DNA of 64,000 nucleotides, from NCBI RefSeq assembly GCF_030269125.1, contig NZ_BSSM01000008.1:248001-312000 (forward strand), in the 5' to 3' direction. This stretch comes from Streptomyces hygroscopicus subsp. hygroscopicus (GTDB lineage: Bacteria > Actinomycetota > Actinomycetes > Streptomycetales > Streptomycetaceae). Numbering within the stretch: position 1 is the first letter of the stretch; every line of letters starts with the position of its first letter. Positions 41,430-50,338 of the stretch are shown in pieces. Below the pieces are notes generated by a model. That model was not told where the DNA came from. It saw only the letters and a program-made list of their open reading frames with translations, and ran no database searches. Made by a program: the position numbers and the translations under genes.

Positions 41430-44400
41430 TCACCAGCCCGACGCGGTGTAGACGACGGCACGGGTCGCGGGGTCGCCCCAGGCCAGTTCCCCGAGCAGGG
41501 CCGCGGTGCCCTCCTCCGGGTCGATCATCTGCACGCCTCGGCGGGCGTACTCGCGGCCGAGTTCCGCGCCCACCATGCCGGTGTGGCTGCCGGAGGGCGC
41601 CCAGGGTCCCCAGTGCACGGTGAGCGCGCGGTGTCCGCCGCGGGCGGCCCACTCGGCGCCGAGCGCTTCGAGGGCGTCGTTGGCGGCGGCGTAGTCGCAC
41701 TGGCCGCGGTTGCCGAGGACGGCGGCGATGCTGCCGAACAGCACGGTGAACGCGGGCGCCGAGGGCAGCTCGTCCAACGCGGCGAACAGGGCGGCGGCGC
41801 CGGCCGTCTTGGTGCCGTAGACCCGCTGGAAGGAGTCGGGGGACTTCTCGGCGATCAGCCGGTCCTCGATCACCCCGGCCGCGAACACGACCCCGTCGAG
41901 GCGGCCGTGTTCGGCGTGGGTCTCCTTGACCGCCTGGAGCACCGCGTCGCGGTCCCGGAAGTCCACCGAGCGGTAGCGGGCCGTGCTCCCGAGCGCGGTG
42001 AGTTCGTCGAGCGTCGCCGTGATCTCCCGTTGGGCGAGCAGGAGTTCGGCCGCCCGGTTGATCTCGGCGGGCGTCGGCGCCTCGGGACCGGCCGCGAGCG
42101 CCGCGCGCAGTTCGACGGGGGTGCGGGCGGCGGCGGTCCGCGGGGATTCGGGAGCGGTGAGCGCGGGGGTGCGGCCGAGGAGTTCGATCCGGCATCCGCA
42201 GGCCCCGGCCAGTGTCGCCGCGAACCGGGCGGTGATGCCCCGTGCGCCGCCGACCAGCAGCACGACGGAGTCCCGGTCGAGCCCGAGCGCCGCGGCCTCG
42301 GCGGCCCCGGTGCCGGCGGGACCGGCCCCGGTGCTGCCGAGGGCGCCGAGTGGCGCGGGGAGCAGCTCCGGGCGCCGACGGGTTCCGTCGGCGGAGCGCA
42401 GGACGACGGGGAGCGGGGCCGGAACCGCCGTCTCGTGGGCCGGTGCGCACAACTCCGCGAGCACCGCCTCGGCCACCGCCGCCGGGCCTGTGTCCCCGAC
42501 GGCGACGACCCGCGCCACGACGTCGGGGAACTCCCGGCCGACGGTACGGAACAGCCCGTCCAGCCCGGCCGCCCGCGCCGCCGCGGCACCCTCCGCGGCA
42601 CGCACGGCCAGCAGCCGGCGGACACCGCGCGTCAGCGCCGCCTTGAGCACCGGGAAGGCGTCCGGCAGCACCGGCAGGTCCGGGCCGGGCAGCGCGCCCA
42701 GGTAGACCACCCCGTCCACGGCGCCGTCGGCCGCCCCGAGGACGTGCCCCTGGTCGAGCAGGACGACCTCCGCGCCCCGCGCATCGAGCCGCGCCGCCAC
42801 CTCCGCCGCCGCTCCTGCGCCGTCACCCAGCAGGAAGTACCGCTCCCCGGCGAGGGCGGCGGGCTCCGGCTCGGCGTCGGGCAGCGGCAGCGCCCGCACC
42901 TCGAACCGCCGGGGTGCCACCCCGAGGGGCGCCGCGTCCGGCTCCGGGACCTCTTCCCCGAGGTGGGCGGGGCCCGCACCGGTGCCGACCCGCGCCCCCA
43001 GCCACGCCGTCACCGCCGCCGCCGTACGCGCCTTGGTCAGCTCCTCCAGCTCGGCGTCGTCCAGCAGCTCCGCGCCCCCGGCGATGCCCAGCCGCTTGGC
43101 CAGCTCGCCCGCGATCTCGGCCCGCTTGATCGAGTCGATGCTCAGGTCCGCCTCCAGATCGAGGTCGGGCTCGATCATGTCGACGGGATAGCCGGTGCGT
43201 TCGCTGATGATCTCCAGCACGACCCGTCCCACGTCGTCAGCGGACGCGGTGACCGCTTCCTCCGGGGCCACGGGAACGACCGCCGCGGCCACCGGGGCCG
43301 GCTCGGCGGACGGCTCCTGGGGTGCGACCGCCACCGCGGCGACCGGAGCCGGCGGCGCCACCGGCGTCCCCGTCCCCCCGAAGTACGTGAGCAGCACATC
43401 CCGCTGCGCGGCGATCATCTCGCGCCCGCTGCGCAGGAATTCGGTGATCAGCGCGTCCCGGTCGGCGGGTGCGCCGTTGGGCTGGTCGGTGGTCACAGTC
43501 GTCTCCACGACGCGTCGGGCCGGTGCGAGGGCACCGGCGAGCAGGGCTCCGTCGGCGGTGCGGACGAGGTGTCCGTCGACCGTCCAGCCGGGTCGGGCGG
43601 GGGCCGGGGCGCGCAGCGCGTCGACGGCGTCACGGCCCTGGAAGAGCCAGGCGGCGCGCACCGGGGCGCCCGCGGCGGCGAGCCGGGCGAGGGCGTCGAG
43701 CCAGCCGGGCAGTCCGCCCTCCGGCTCGGGCTCGGGGGCGATCGTGCGGTGCGGGCGGTCGCCGAGGATCTGCCCGACGAGCCGGGTGAGGACCGTACCG
43801 GGGCCGGCCTCGACGAAGATCCGCGCGCCTGCCTCGTACATCGCCTCGATCTGCGCGGCGAAGGCGACCGGCGCCCCGATCTGGGCGGCGAGTTCGGCAC
43901 GCACCCCCTCGGGGTCCGGCGGGTACGGCGCGGCGGTGCGGTTGGCCCAGACGGGGAACTCGGGTGTCCGCACCGGCTCGGCCGCGAGGGTCTCGGCGAA
44001 CCGCTCCCCCGCCCCGCCCACGACCGGGCTGTGGAAGGCACAGGCCACGGGGATCCGCTTCGCGCCGAGACCGGCCGCGCGCAGCCGGCGTACGGCGGTG
44101 CCGACATCGGCCGTGGGTCCCGAAATCACGGTTTGCCGAGGGGAGTTGAGGTTGGCCACGACGACCGACTCGGGTACCCCGGCATCGCGCAGCGCCGATC
44201 GGACGTCCTCGGCCGCCGCGCCCACGGCGGCCATGGAGCCCGGTTCGTCGCCCGCCGCCGCCAGGATCGCGGCGGCCCGCTCGGCGCTGAGCCGGGGCAG
44301 GCTCTCCGGGTCGAGGGCACCGGCCGCGGCGAGGGCGACCAGTTCGCCGTAGCTGTGTCCGGCGGCCAGGTCCGGCTGCACGCCCGCGGCGCCGAGGAAC

Positions 44401-47400
44401 GCGTGGGCGGCCAGGCCGGTGGCGCCGAGCGCGGGCTGGGCGGCCCGGGTGTCGGTCAGCGCGGCCCGGCGGCGTTCGCGGGCGGTGTCGTCGAAGGCCG
44501 CCGGCGGATAGACGACATCGGCGTGGTCCGGGTGCAGGTGGTCGCGCAACTCGGGCAGCGCGACGAGGAGGTCGGCGAGCATGCCGGTACGCTGGCTGCC
44601 CTGTCCGGGGAAGAGGAAGGCGACCTTGCCGCCCACCGGGTCGGCGGCGTGGACCCCGGTGCCCGCTTCCCGCCGCTCCCCGGCGAGGATGCCCCGCAGC
44701 CGCTCGGCCAGCTGTTCCACGTCCCGGGCCACGAAGGCCAGTCGCACCGGTTCGCGCGACGTGTCGGCGCGACGGGCGGCGGCGAGGGCGAGGTCGCGCA
44801 GCCGCCAGGGCCGGCCCTCCGCCTCGGCGGCTCGCAGCAGTTCCCCGGCCTGCCGGTGCGCGGCCGCCTCGTCCCGGGCCCGGAACAGGAACAGTTCGGC
44901 GGGCCACTCGTCCATGGTCTGCCGCGGGGGCACGGCGTCCCCGTGTGCGGCCAGCACGGCGTGGAAGTTGGTGCCGCCGAAGCCGAACGCGCTGACTCCG
45001 GCGAAGCGTTCGCCCGCCGGCTGCACCCAGGGCCGGGCACCGGTGTGGAAGACGAAGGGGCTGTCGTCCTGCGACCAGGCCGGGTTGGGACGCTCCAGGT
45101 GCAGGGTGGGCGGGGTGACACCGGTGTGGAGCGCGAGGGTCGCCTTGATCAGTCCGGCGAGTCCGGCGGCGCACTTGGTGTGCCCGATCTGGGACTTCAC
45201 CGAGCCGAGCGCGCAGCCGCCGGTGCGGGCGCCCGCCTCGGCGAACACCTCGTCGAGGATGCCGAGTTCGGTGCGGTCGCCGACGACGGTGCCGGTGCCG
45301 TGCGCCTCCACCAGGCCCACCTGCGCGGGCGAGACACCGGCGTTGCGGTACGCCCGCTCCAGCGCGGCCCGCTGGCCCTCGGGCCGGGGCGCGGTCAGGC
45401 CGAGGGAGCGGCCGTCGCTGGCGGATCCGAGGCCCTTGACCACGCCGTAGATCCGGTCTCCGTCGCGCTCGGCGTCCGCGAGCCGCTTGAGCACCACGCA
45501 GGCCACGCCCTCGCCGAGCGCGATGCCGTCGGCCCCGGCGTCGAAGGCACGGGAACGCCCGGTCGGGGAGAGGGCGTGGACGGAGGAGAACAGGACGTAG
45601 TCGTTGATGCCGTTGTGCAGGTCGGCGCCGCCGCACAGCACCACGTCGCTGGTGCCGGAGACGAGTTCCTTGCAGGCCACGTCGAGCGCGGCCAGGGAGG
45701 AGGCGCAGGCGGCGTCCACGGTGAAGTTGGCGCCGCCGAGGTCGAGGCGGTTGGCGATCCGTCCCGAGATGACGTTGGCGAGCATGCCGGGGAAGGAATC
45801 CTCGGTCAGCCGGGGCAGTTGGCCGTCGAGCCCCTCGGGGACCCTGCCGTAGTACGACGGGAGCACGGCCCGCAGGGTCACCGCGTTGGACAGGTCGCTG
45901 CCCGCCTCCGCCCCGAAGACCACGGCGGTGCGCGAACGGTCGAACTCCCGTCCCCGCTCCCCGTATCCGGCGTCCTCCAGGGCACGGCGGGCCACTTCGA
46001 GGGACAGCAGCTGAACGGGCTCGATGCTGCCGAGGGAGGCGGGCGGGATGCCGTAGCCCAGCGGGTCGAAGGGGACGGGCGGCAGGAAGCCGCCCCATTT
46101 CGAGGCGGTGTGCCCCTGCGCGTGGTGCACCCGCGGGTCCCAGCGGTCGGTCGGCACCTCGGTCACGGCGTCGCGCCCGGCGACGATGTTCGCCCAGAAG
46201 GCGGCGAGGTCGGGCGCCTGCGGGAACACGCAGGCCATGCCGACGATCGCGATGTCGAGGGGTGCGGGCGGCGGCGTCGGACCGGCCTCTTCCGCGCGGG
46301 TTCGGGTGCGGGCGGCGAGGAAGTCGGCCGCGCCGTCGGTCACCGCGCGGTGCAGGTCCGCCATCGTGGTCGTCGCCGACCGCAGGACGGCGACGTCGCC
46401 CGCCATGAACATCCCGTCGGTGAGCTGCCGTTGCTCACCGACCGCCCGCAACCCGCCCTCGGGTGGGCGTTCCACGCCCTTGCTGGCGATCCGCAGCCGC
46501 CCCACGTTGAGCCGCTCCAGCGTCTCCCACACCTCACGGTCGGGCAGACCGTCGGCGCGCAGCGCCGCTTCGCGTTCCCGGTAGTGGTCGGTGAACGGGC
46601 TGGGCACGCACCGGGTGGCATGGCCGGGCGCGGTCTCCAGCAGGGTGGTGGCGGTGGCGGCGCGGACCTGCTCCTGGAAGAGCGGCTGGATGGCGCCGTG
46701 GGTGACGGCCTCCTCGGTGAACAGGTAGGCGGTGCCCATGAGGACGCCGATCGCGGCGCCCCGCGCGGTGAGCGGCGCGGCCAGCGCGGCGACCATCGCG
46801 GCGGACCGCTCGTCGTGGACGCCGCCCGCGAAGAACACCTCCACCCCGGCCGCCGTGCCGGGCTCGGCGTCGGCCAGGAAGTCCTCGACGACGGCGAGCT
46901 GGGCCTCCCACAGCGGGAAGGACGCCCGGGGCCCGACATGCCCGCCGCACTCCGAGCCCTCGAAGACGAACCTGCGCGCACCCGCCTCCAGGAACTGCCG
47001 CAGCAGCCCCGGCGACGGCGCGTGCAGGAAGGTGCGGATCCCGGCCCGCTCCAGCGCCTCCGCCTGGGCGGGCCGCCCGCCCGCGATGATCGCGTGCGTG
47101 GGCCGTGATCGCCGTACGGCCTCCAGTTGGGCGTTCCTGATCTCCTCGGGCGCGAAGCCGAGCACGCCCACACCCCAGGGCCGCCCGTCCAGCACGGCCC
47201 CTGCCTCGGTCAGCATCGCCCGGGTCCGCGCGCCGTCGGCCAGTGCCAGCGCGAGGAAGGGCAGCGCCCCTTCCGCGGCGACGGCGGCGGCGAATCCGGC
47301 CTGGTCGCTGACCCGCGTCATCGGCCCCTGCGCCACCGGCAGCCGCGTCCCGAGGGCCCGGCTCATCGCCGAACCCGGCCGCAACGCCTGTCCGGGACCC

Positions 47401-48296
47401 GGTTCGGGGGCGCCCGTGGGACGGCCGTCGAGCACCGACCGCATCCGCGCCGTCATCCCCCGCACCACGCCCCGCACATCGCCCCACCGCTCGGCGAACC
47501 GGGCGGCGAGGAAGCCGTCCTGGCCGAGGGGAAGCAGCTGCCGGGCCGGGTCGCGGGCGCCGAGGAGGGCGGCGACCGCCACGGGGTCGTCGGCGGGGGG
47601 CGGGGGCGCGTCGGGGCCGCGGCGGCGCAGTACCCGGTGTCCGCCGACGACCGCCGTCTCCGCGCCGTCCAGGGTTCGCAGCACCGCGCGGACCGCCTCC
47701 GGGAGCCGGGACTCGGGCAGCAGGGCGAGCTGGCTGTCGAGGACGACCCCGGCGGCGCCGCCCGCGACGGCGGCGGCCGCCGTATGCGGCCCGACGCCAC
47801 CGCACGCCCAGACGGGGAAGCCGGCCAGCTCCTCGTCGGCGAGCAGCTGCTGGAGCAGCACGAAGGTGCTCAGCGCACCGGTACGGCCGCCGCTCTCCGC
47901 GCCCCGGGCTACCAGTCCCCGGGCACCGGCCCGGACGGCGGCTCGGGCCCGCGCGAGATCGGTGACCTCGGCCAGCACCCGGTGTTCCCGGGCCAGTTCG
48001 GTGATGTTCCAGACCGGGTCCGGGCCCGTCGGGTCCGGCGCGAGGACGACGAGGTCGGGGCCGCCGGACAGGTCGGCCGGGGTGAGGGCGCAACGCGCGG
48101 AGACCCGGACGCCGTAAGGGCCCGGTGCGGTTCGTCTCAGCCGGGACAGCTCCTCCCGGCATCGTCGGTCGCCGTTGCCGAGATCGAGGACGCCGAGCCC
48201 GCCGGCGCCGGTGGCGGCCGCGGCGAGACCCGCGTCGGGTTCTCCGAACGGGGTGAGGCAAAGGATCAGATCAGGAGAGCGCACAGGGGAGGTCAT
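41430..48296 (-). CDS. PUFA-synthase-like polyketide synthase A (NMO-NMO-KS-AT-ACP-KR)
   Basis: 2288 residues, first gene of the operon. Residues 1-270 look like one nitronate-monooxygenase-type FMN barrel (GARGLVARGAESGG, CGGVGPHTAAAAVAGGAAGV). Residues about 310-640 are a second, more complete one (LPVAQGPMTRVSDQAGFAAA, EGSECGGHVGPR, FFAGGVHDERSA), which should act as the PfaD-like enoyl reductase. KS about 680-1110 has VDAACASSL near 864, EAHGTGTVVGD and SQIGHTKCA. AT about 1160-1480 has FPGQGSQ and GHSYGELVAL near 1313. One ACP near 1718 (ADLSIDSIKRAEI, the PfaA-type motif). KR about 2000-2280 (VLLVGGARGITARFA, LFGSIAAVLGNRGQCDYAAAN). ATG 48294-48296 follows CGGAG. Confidence 0.93.
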   Translation of the reverse strand: MTSPVRSPDLILCLTPFGEPDAGLAAAATGAGGLGVLDLGNGDRRCREELSRLRRTAPGPYGVRVSARCALTPADLSGGPDLVVLAPDPTGPDPVWNITELAREHRVLAEVTDLARARAAVRAGARGLVARGAESGGRTGALSTFVLLQQLLADEELAGFPVWACGGVGPHTAAAAVAGGAAGVVLDSQLALLPESRLPEAVRAVLRTLDGAETAVVGGHRVLRRRGPDAPPPPADDPVAVAALLGARDPARQLLPLGQDGFLAARFAERWGDVRGVVRGMTARMRSVLDGRPTGAPEPGPGQALRPGSAMSRALGTRLPVAQGPMTRVSDQAGFAAAVAAEGALPFLALALADGARTRAMLTEAGAVLDGRPWGVGVLGFAPEEIRNAQLEAVRRSRPTHAIIAGGRPAQAEALERAGIRTFLHAPSPGLLRQFLEAGARRFVFEGSECGGHVGPRASFPLWEAQLAVVEDFLADAEPGTAAGVEVFFAGGVHDERSAAMVAALAAPLTARGAAIGVLMGTAYLFTEEAVTHGAIQPLFQEQVRAATATTLLETAPGHATRCVPSPFTDHYREREAALRADGLPDREVWETLERLNVGRLRIASKGVERPPEGGLRAVGEQRQLTDGMFMAGDVAVLRSATTTMADLHRAVTDGAADFLAARTRTRAEEAGPTPPPAPLDIAIVGMACVFPQAPDLAAFWANIVAGRDAVTEVPTDRWDPRVHHAQGHTASKWGGFLPPVPFDPLGYGIPPASLGSIEPVQLLSLEVARRALEDAGYGERGREFDRSRTAVVFGAEAGSDLSNAVTLRAVLPSYYGRVPEGLDGQLPRLTEDSFPGMLANVISGRIANRLDLGGANFTVDAACASSLAALDVACKELVSGTSDVVLCGGADLHNGINDYVLFSSVHALSPTGRSRAFDAGADGIALGEGVACVVLKRLADAERDGDRIYGVVKGLGSASDGRSLGLTAPRPEGQRAALERAYRNAGVSPAQVGLVEAHGTGTVVGDRTELGILDEVFAEAGARTGGCALGSVKSQIGHTKCAAGLAGLIKATLALHTGVTPPTLHLERPNPAWSQDDSPFVFHTGARPWVQPAGERFAGVSAFGFGGTNFHAVLAAHGDAVPPRQTMDEWPAELFLFRARDEAAAHRQAGELLRAAEAEGRPWRLRDLALAAARRADTSREPVRLAFVARDVEQLAERLRGILAGERREAGTGVHAADPVGGKVAFLFPGQGSQRTGMLADLLVALPELRDHLHPDHADVVYPPAAFDDTARERRRAALTDTRAAQPALGATGLAAHAFLGAAGVQPDLAAGHSYGELVALAAAGALDPESLPRLSAERAAAILAAAGDEPGSMAAVGAAAEDVRSALRDAGVPESVVVANLNSPRQTVISGPTADVGTAVRRLRAAGLGAKRIPVACAFHSPVVGGAGERFAETLAAEPVRTPEFPVWANRTAAPYPPDPEGVRAELAAQIGAPVAFAAQIEAMYEAGARIFVEAGPGTVLTRLVGQILGDRPHRTIAPEPEPEGGLPGWLDALARLAAAGAPVRAAWLFQGRDAVDALRAPAPARPGWTVDGHLVRTADGALLAGALAPARRVVETTVTTDQPNGAPADRDALITEFLRSGREMIAAQRDVLLTYFGGTGTPVAPPAPVAAVAVAPQEPSAEPAPVAAAVVPVAPEEAVTASADDVGRVVLEIISERTGYPVDMIEPDLDLEADLSIDSIKRAEIAGELAKRLGIAGGAELLDDAELEELTKARTAAAVTAWLGARVGTGAGPAHLGEEVPEPDAAPLGVAPRRFEVRALPLPDAEPEPAALAGERYFLLGDGAGAAAEVAARLDARGAEVVLLDQGHVLGAADGAVDGVVYLGALPGPDLPVLPDAFPVLKAALTRGVRRLLAVRAAEGAAAARAAGLDGLFRTVGREFPDVVARVVAVGDTGPAAVAEAVLAELCAPAHETAVPAPLPVVLRSADGTRRRPELLPAPLGALGSTGAGPAGTGAAEAAALGLDRDSVVLLVGGARGITARFAATLAGACGCRIELLGRTPALTAPESPRTAAARTPVELRAALAAGPEAPTPAEINRAAELLLAQREITATLDELTALGSTARYRSVDFRDRDAVLQAVKETHAEHGRLDGVVFAAGVIEDRLIAEKSPDSFQRVYGTKTAGAAALFAALDELPSAPAFTVLFGSIAAVLGNRGQCDYAAANDALEALGAEWAARGGHRALTVHWGPWAPSGSHTGMVGAELGREYARRGVQMIDPEEGTAALLGELAWGDPATRAVVYTASGW

Positions 48297-48761
48297 GAGA
48301 CTCCGACACAATCGGCGAAAAGCACGGTGGGGGGTTGTGCGGCGGAACTCTCTGGTGCGAGGGCACCGGAAACTAGCGAGGGGCTACTCACGGGTCAACA
48401 ACGACGGCCCCTTCGCCCCCGCCGTGGCCGTGATCCGGCCAGGCCGCCGAATTCCCCGCAAGCGCCGGGAAAACGGTGCTTCCGGGTCATCGGCGCGAGC
48501 CCGCGCCCACCGGAGCCCGCGCACCACATCGCCATGAGCCTGACAAAGCAGGCACCCGCTTCACCGTTCACTCACCCGGCCGCAACCCGCCGTGTCAGCG
48601 GGACCGTGTCTGTAAATTCCGCGTGACCTCCGGCCCCTGGCGAGGATCCGTGCCGGTCGGAAAGCGCCAGAAGACCAGAAAACGCCAGGGGACGGACAGG
48701 GCTCAGGACCGGGAAAGGAAGAAGGGCCCCACGACGGGGGCCCTCTCCTCCCGGACGGGGT
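48297..48761 (-). promoter_or_regulatory. Upstream region of the PKS operon and xylanase 3' region
   Basis: This 465-bp gap must hold the promoter of the PKS operon. A GGAG ribosome site lies about 7 nt before the PKS A ATG. An A/T-richer patch around 48610-48625 (TGTAAATTC) is the best guess for promoter DNA, but I cannot define -35 and -10 boxes. The right end has the xylanase terminator. No coding sequence or cluster regulator is visible here. Confidence 0.35.
48723..48744 (-). terminator. Terminator of the xylanase gene
   Basis: AGGGCCCC pairs with GGGGCCCT around a 6-nt loop 18 bp after the xylanase stop; on the minus strand it is followed by a T-rich run (TCTTCCTTTCC). Confidence 0.7.
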
Positions 48762-49916
48762 TCAGCCGTTGGTGTGGCGCGGGGCGTCGGCCGCGAGCCG
48801 CAGGTCCTGCTGGAGCGTGGAGTACGCCGTCTTCGGCTTCAGGTTCACGTCGTAGAGCAGGCCGTAGCCCTCACCGCCGAACGTGCCCGGGATCCAGGAG
48901 TCGCCGTCGTAGACGCCCCAGACCGTGAAGGAGACGCACTGCTTGACCAGCTCGCAGCCCTTGAGCAGCTCGGAGAACTCGTAGGGCTGCGCGTACTGGG
49001 CGAGCGAGTCGGTGGGCACCTGGTCGGTCGGGTTGTCGACGAAGGTGCGCACGTCGGCCTCGGTGACGGCGACCTTGAGGCCCAGGTCGCCGAAGGCCTG
49101 GAGATCGGCCTGGTAGCGCTGGGCGTCGAAGCCGTACTGGGTGTCGAGGTGGCCCTGCTCGCCGATGCCGTCGATCGGAACGCCCTGCTCGCGCAGGTTC
49201 CTGACGAAGTCGTAGACGGCCTGGAACTTGACGTTGGTCCCGTCCTCGCCGGTGATGTTGTAGTCGTTGTACATCAGCAGGGCCTTCGGGTCCGCCTTGT
49301 GCGCCCAGCGGAACACGTCGCCGACGATGCCCGAGCCGAGGTGCTTGATCCAGAAGTCGTCGGCGTTCAGGCCGTCGGCCTGCGGGGTCTCCCACGAGTT
49401 GGCGAAGACCTCGTTGACCACGTCCCACTGCCACACCTTGCCCTTGAAGTGCGTGACCTCGTCGGTGACGTGCCGGTGGAGGATGTCGCGCAGCTGCGCG
49501 TCGCTGATGGAGCCGTTCGCGACCCCGGTGGTCAGCCAGCTCGGCAGCTGGTTGTGCCACATGAGGGTGTGGCCGCGGACCGCCTGCCCGTGCTGCCGGG
49601 CGAACCGGACCAGCTGGTCCGCCGCCGTCCAGTCGTAGACCCCGCGGCTGGGCTCCACACTCTCCCACTTCATGGCGTTCTCGGCCGTGACCGTGGAGAA
49701 CTGGCCCGCGACGATGTCGGTGTATCCCTTGTCGCCGCCCAGCCGGGCCGCGTCGACCGCGGTGCCGATGCGCAGTCCCTGCTTCGAGCCCAGCGCCCGC
49801 AGGGAGGTGTCCGAGCCGCCGCTCCCGTTGGCGAACGCGACGGCGGCGGGGATGAGCAGGAGAGCGGCGGCGGCACCGGTGGCGACGAGCGTGGATCTGC
49901 GTCGAAGCTGCTTCAC
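48762..49916 (-). CDS. Secreted GH10 endo-1,4-beta-xylanase
   Basis: 384 residues. A signal peptide (KQLRRRSTLVATGAAAALLL, cleavage after AVAFA near residue 30) precedes a single GH10 domain. Substrate-site blocks include TAENAMKWE, GHTLMWHNQLP, the acid/base glutamate in WDVVNEVF near 168, YNDYNI, and the nucleophile in VTEADVR near 286, ending in TVWGVYDGDSW. There is no carbohydrate-binding module, unlike several Streptomyces xylanases. It should cleave xylan outside the cell. The GTG start has a GGGAG ribosome site. Two CGAAA-N-TTTCG palindromes in the promoter region indicate xylo-oligosaccharide-type repression. Confidence 0.96.
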   Translation of the reverse strand: MKQLRRRSTLVATGAAAALLLIPAAVAFANGSGGSDTSLRALGSKQGLRIGTAVDAARLGGDKGYTDIVAGQFSTVTAENAMKWESVEPSRGVYDWTAADQLVRFARQHGQAVRGHTLMWHNQLPSWLTTGVANGSISDAQLRDILHRHVTDEVTHFKGKVWQWDVVNEVFANSWETPQADGLNADDFWIKHLGSGIVGDVFRWAHKADPKALLMYNDYNITGEDGTNVKFQAVYDFVRNLREQGVPIDGIGEQGHLDTQYGFDAQRYQADLQAFGDLGLKVAVTEADVRTFVDNPTDQVPTDSLAQYAQPYEFSELLKGCELVKQCVSFTVWGVYDGDSWIPGTFGGEGYGLLYDVNLKPKTAYSTLQQDLRLAADAPRHTNG

Positions 49917-49943
49917 GGCAGGCTCCCGGGAGTGAGTGGGCCT

Positions 49944-49954
49944 CGAAAGTTTCG
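49944..49954. promoter_or_regulatory. XlnR-type operator, proximal copy
   Basis: CGAAAGTTTCG matches the known Streptomyces xylanase operator CGAAA-N-TTTCG. It sits 28 bp before the xylanase start codon and downstream of the proposed promoter, a classical repressor position. Confidence 0.8.
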
Positions 49955-49978
49955 GGGCAACGTCCGATCGGAGGTGGC

Positions 49979-50008
49979 AAGCTAGACCTCGCGCTCTCAC
50001 GGAGTCAA
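49979..50008 (-). promoter_or_regulatory. Candidate promoter of the xylanase gene
   Basis: On the minus strand, TTGACT (50003-50008) and TAGCTT (49979-49984) are 18 bp apart, close to a vegetative Streptomyces promoter. Transcription would begin near 49972, so the proximal operator lies in the leader. Confidence 0.55.
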
Positions 50009-50057
50009 TGGGGCTGCATCCGCTGATCCACATCGGGCTCGGACCCACACGGGAGGG

Positions 50058-50068
50058 CGAAACTTTCG
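50058..50068. promoter_or_regulatory. XlnR-type operator, distal copy
   Basis: CGAAACTTTCG is a second perfect CGAAA-N-TTTCG palindrome, 104 bp beyond the first and upstream of the proposed promoter. Two sites flanking the promoter would allow cooperative or looping repression. Confidence 0.75.
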
Positions 50069-50140
50069 AGCCTCGCGCCCGGCGTCGTGCGCCCGCCGGA
50101 ACGGCCAAGGGCTCCGGTCCCAGGGCCGCCGTGTCCGGTC

Positions 50141-50206
50141 CCGGCCCCCGCGGCCGGCTTCTCGTGGTCGGTACCGGCCCCCGCGGCCGGCTTCTCGTGG
50201 TCGGTC
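50141..50206. repeat. 33-bp tandem duplication
   Basis: Two adjacent 33-bp units (50141-50173 and 50174-50206) differ at a single base at their ends; a partial third unit follows. It lies between the divergent xylanase and membrane-protein genes, upstream of the promoter. Its length is a multiple of three but no gene reads through it. Confidence 0.9.
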
Positions 50207-50338
50207 CCGGCCCACCCGCCGCCACAACGAGCAGGAGCCGCCGAACAGCACGCCTCCCCGCGCACCGCGCGGCTTCGCTACGGCGCTGACGAGATCCCGT
50301 GACCGAACCGTGCCGCCGCCGCACTAGGGTTGTCGGCC

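Noticed and set aside
41427..47108. A plus-strand open frame of 1893 codons opposite PKS A
   Set aside because: It is the antisense shadow of the PKS. Its protein is Gly/Arg/Val-rich with no family motif, whereas the minus strand contains complete KS, AT, ACP and KR motifs.
50005..50324. Minus-strand extension of the xylanase frame through the 33-bp repeat
   Set aside because: A normal signal peptide begins at the GTG 49914-49916, and the extension crosses the promoter and both operators.
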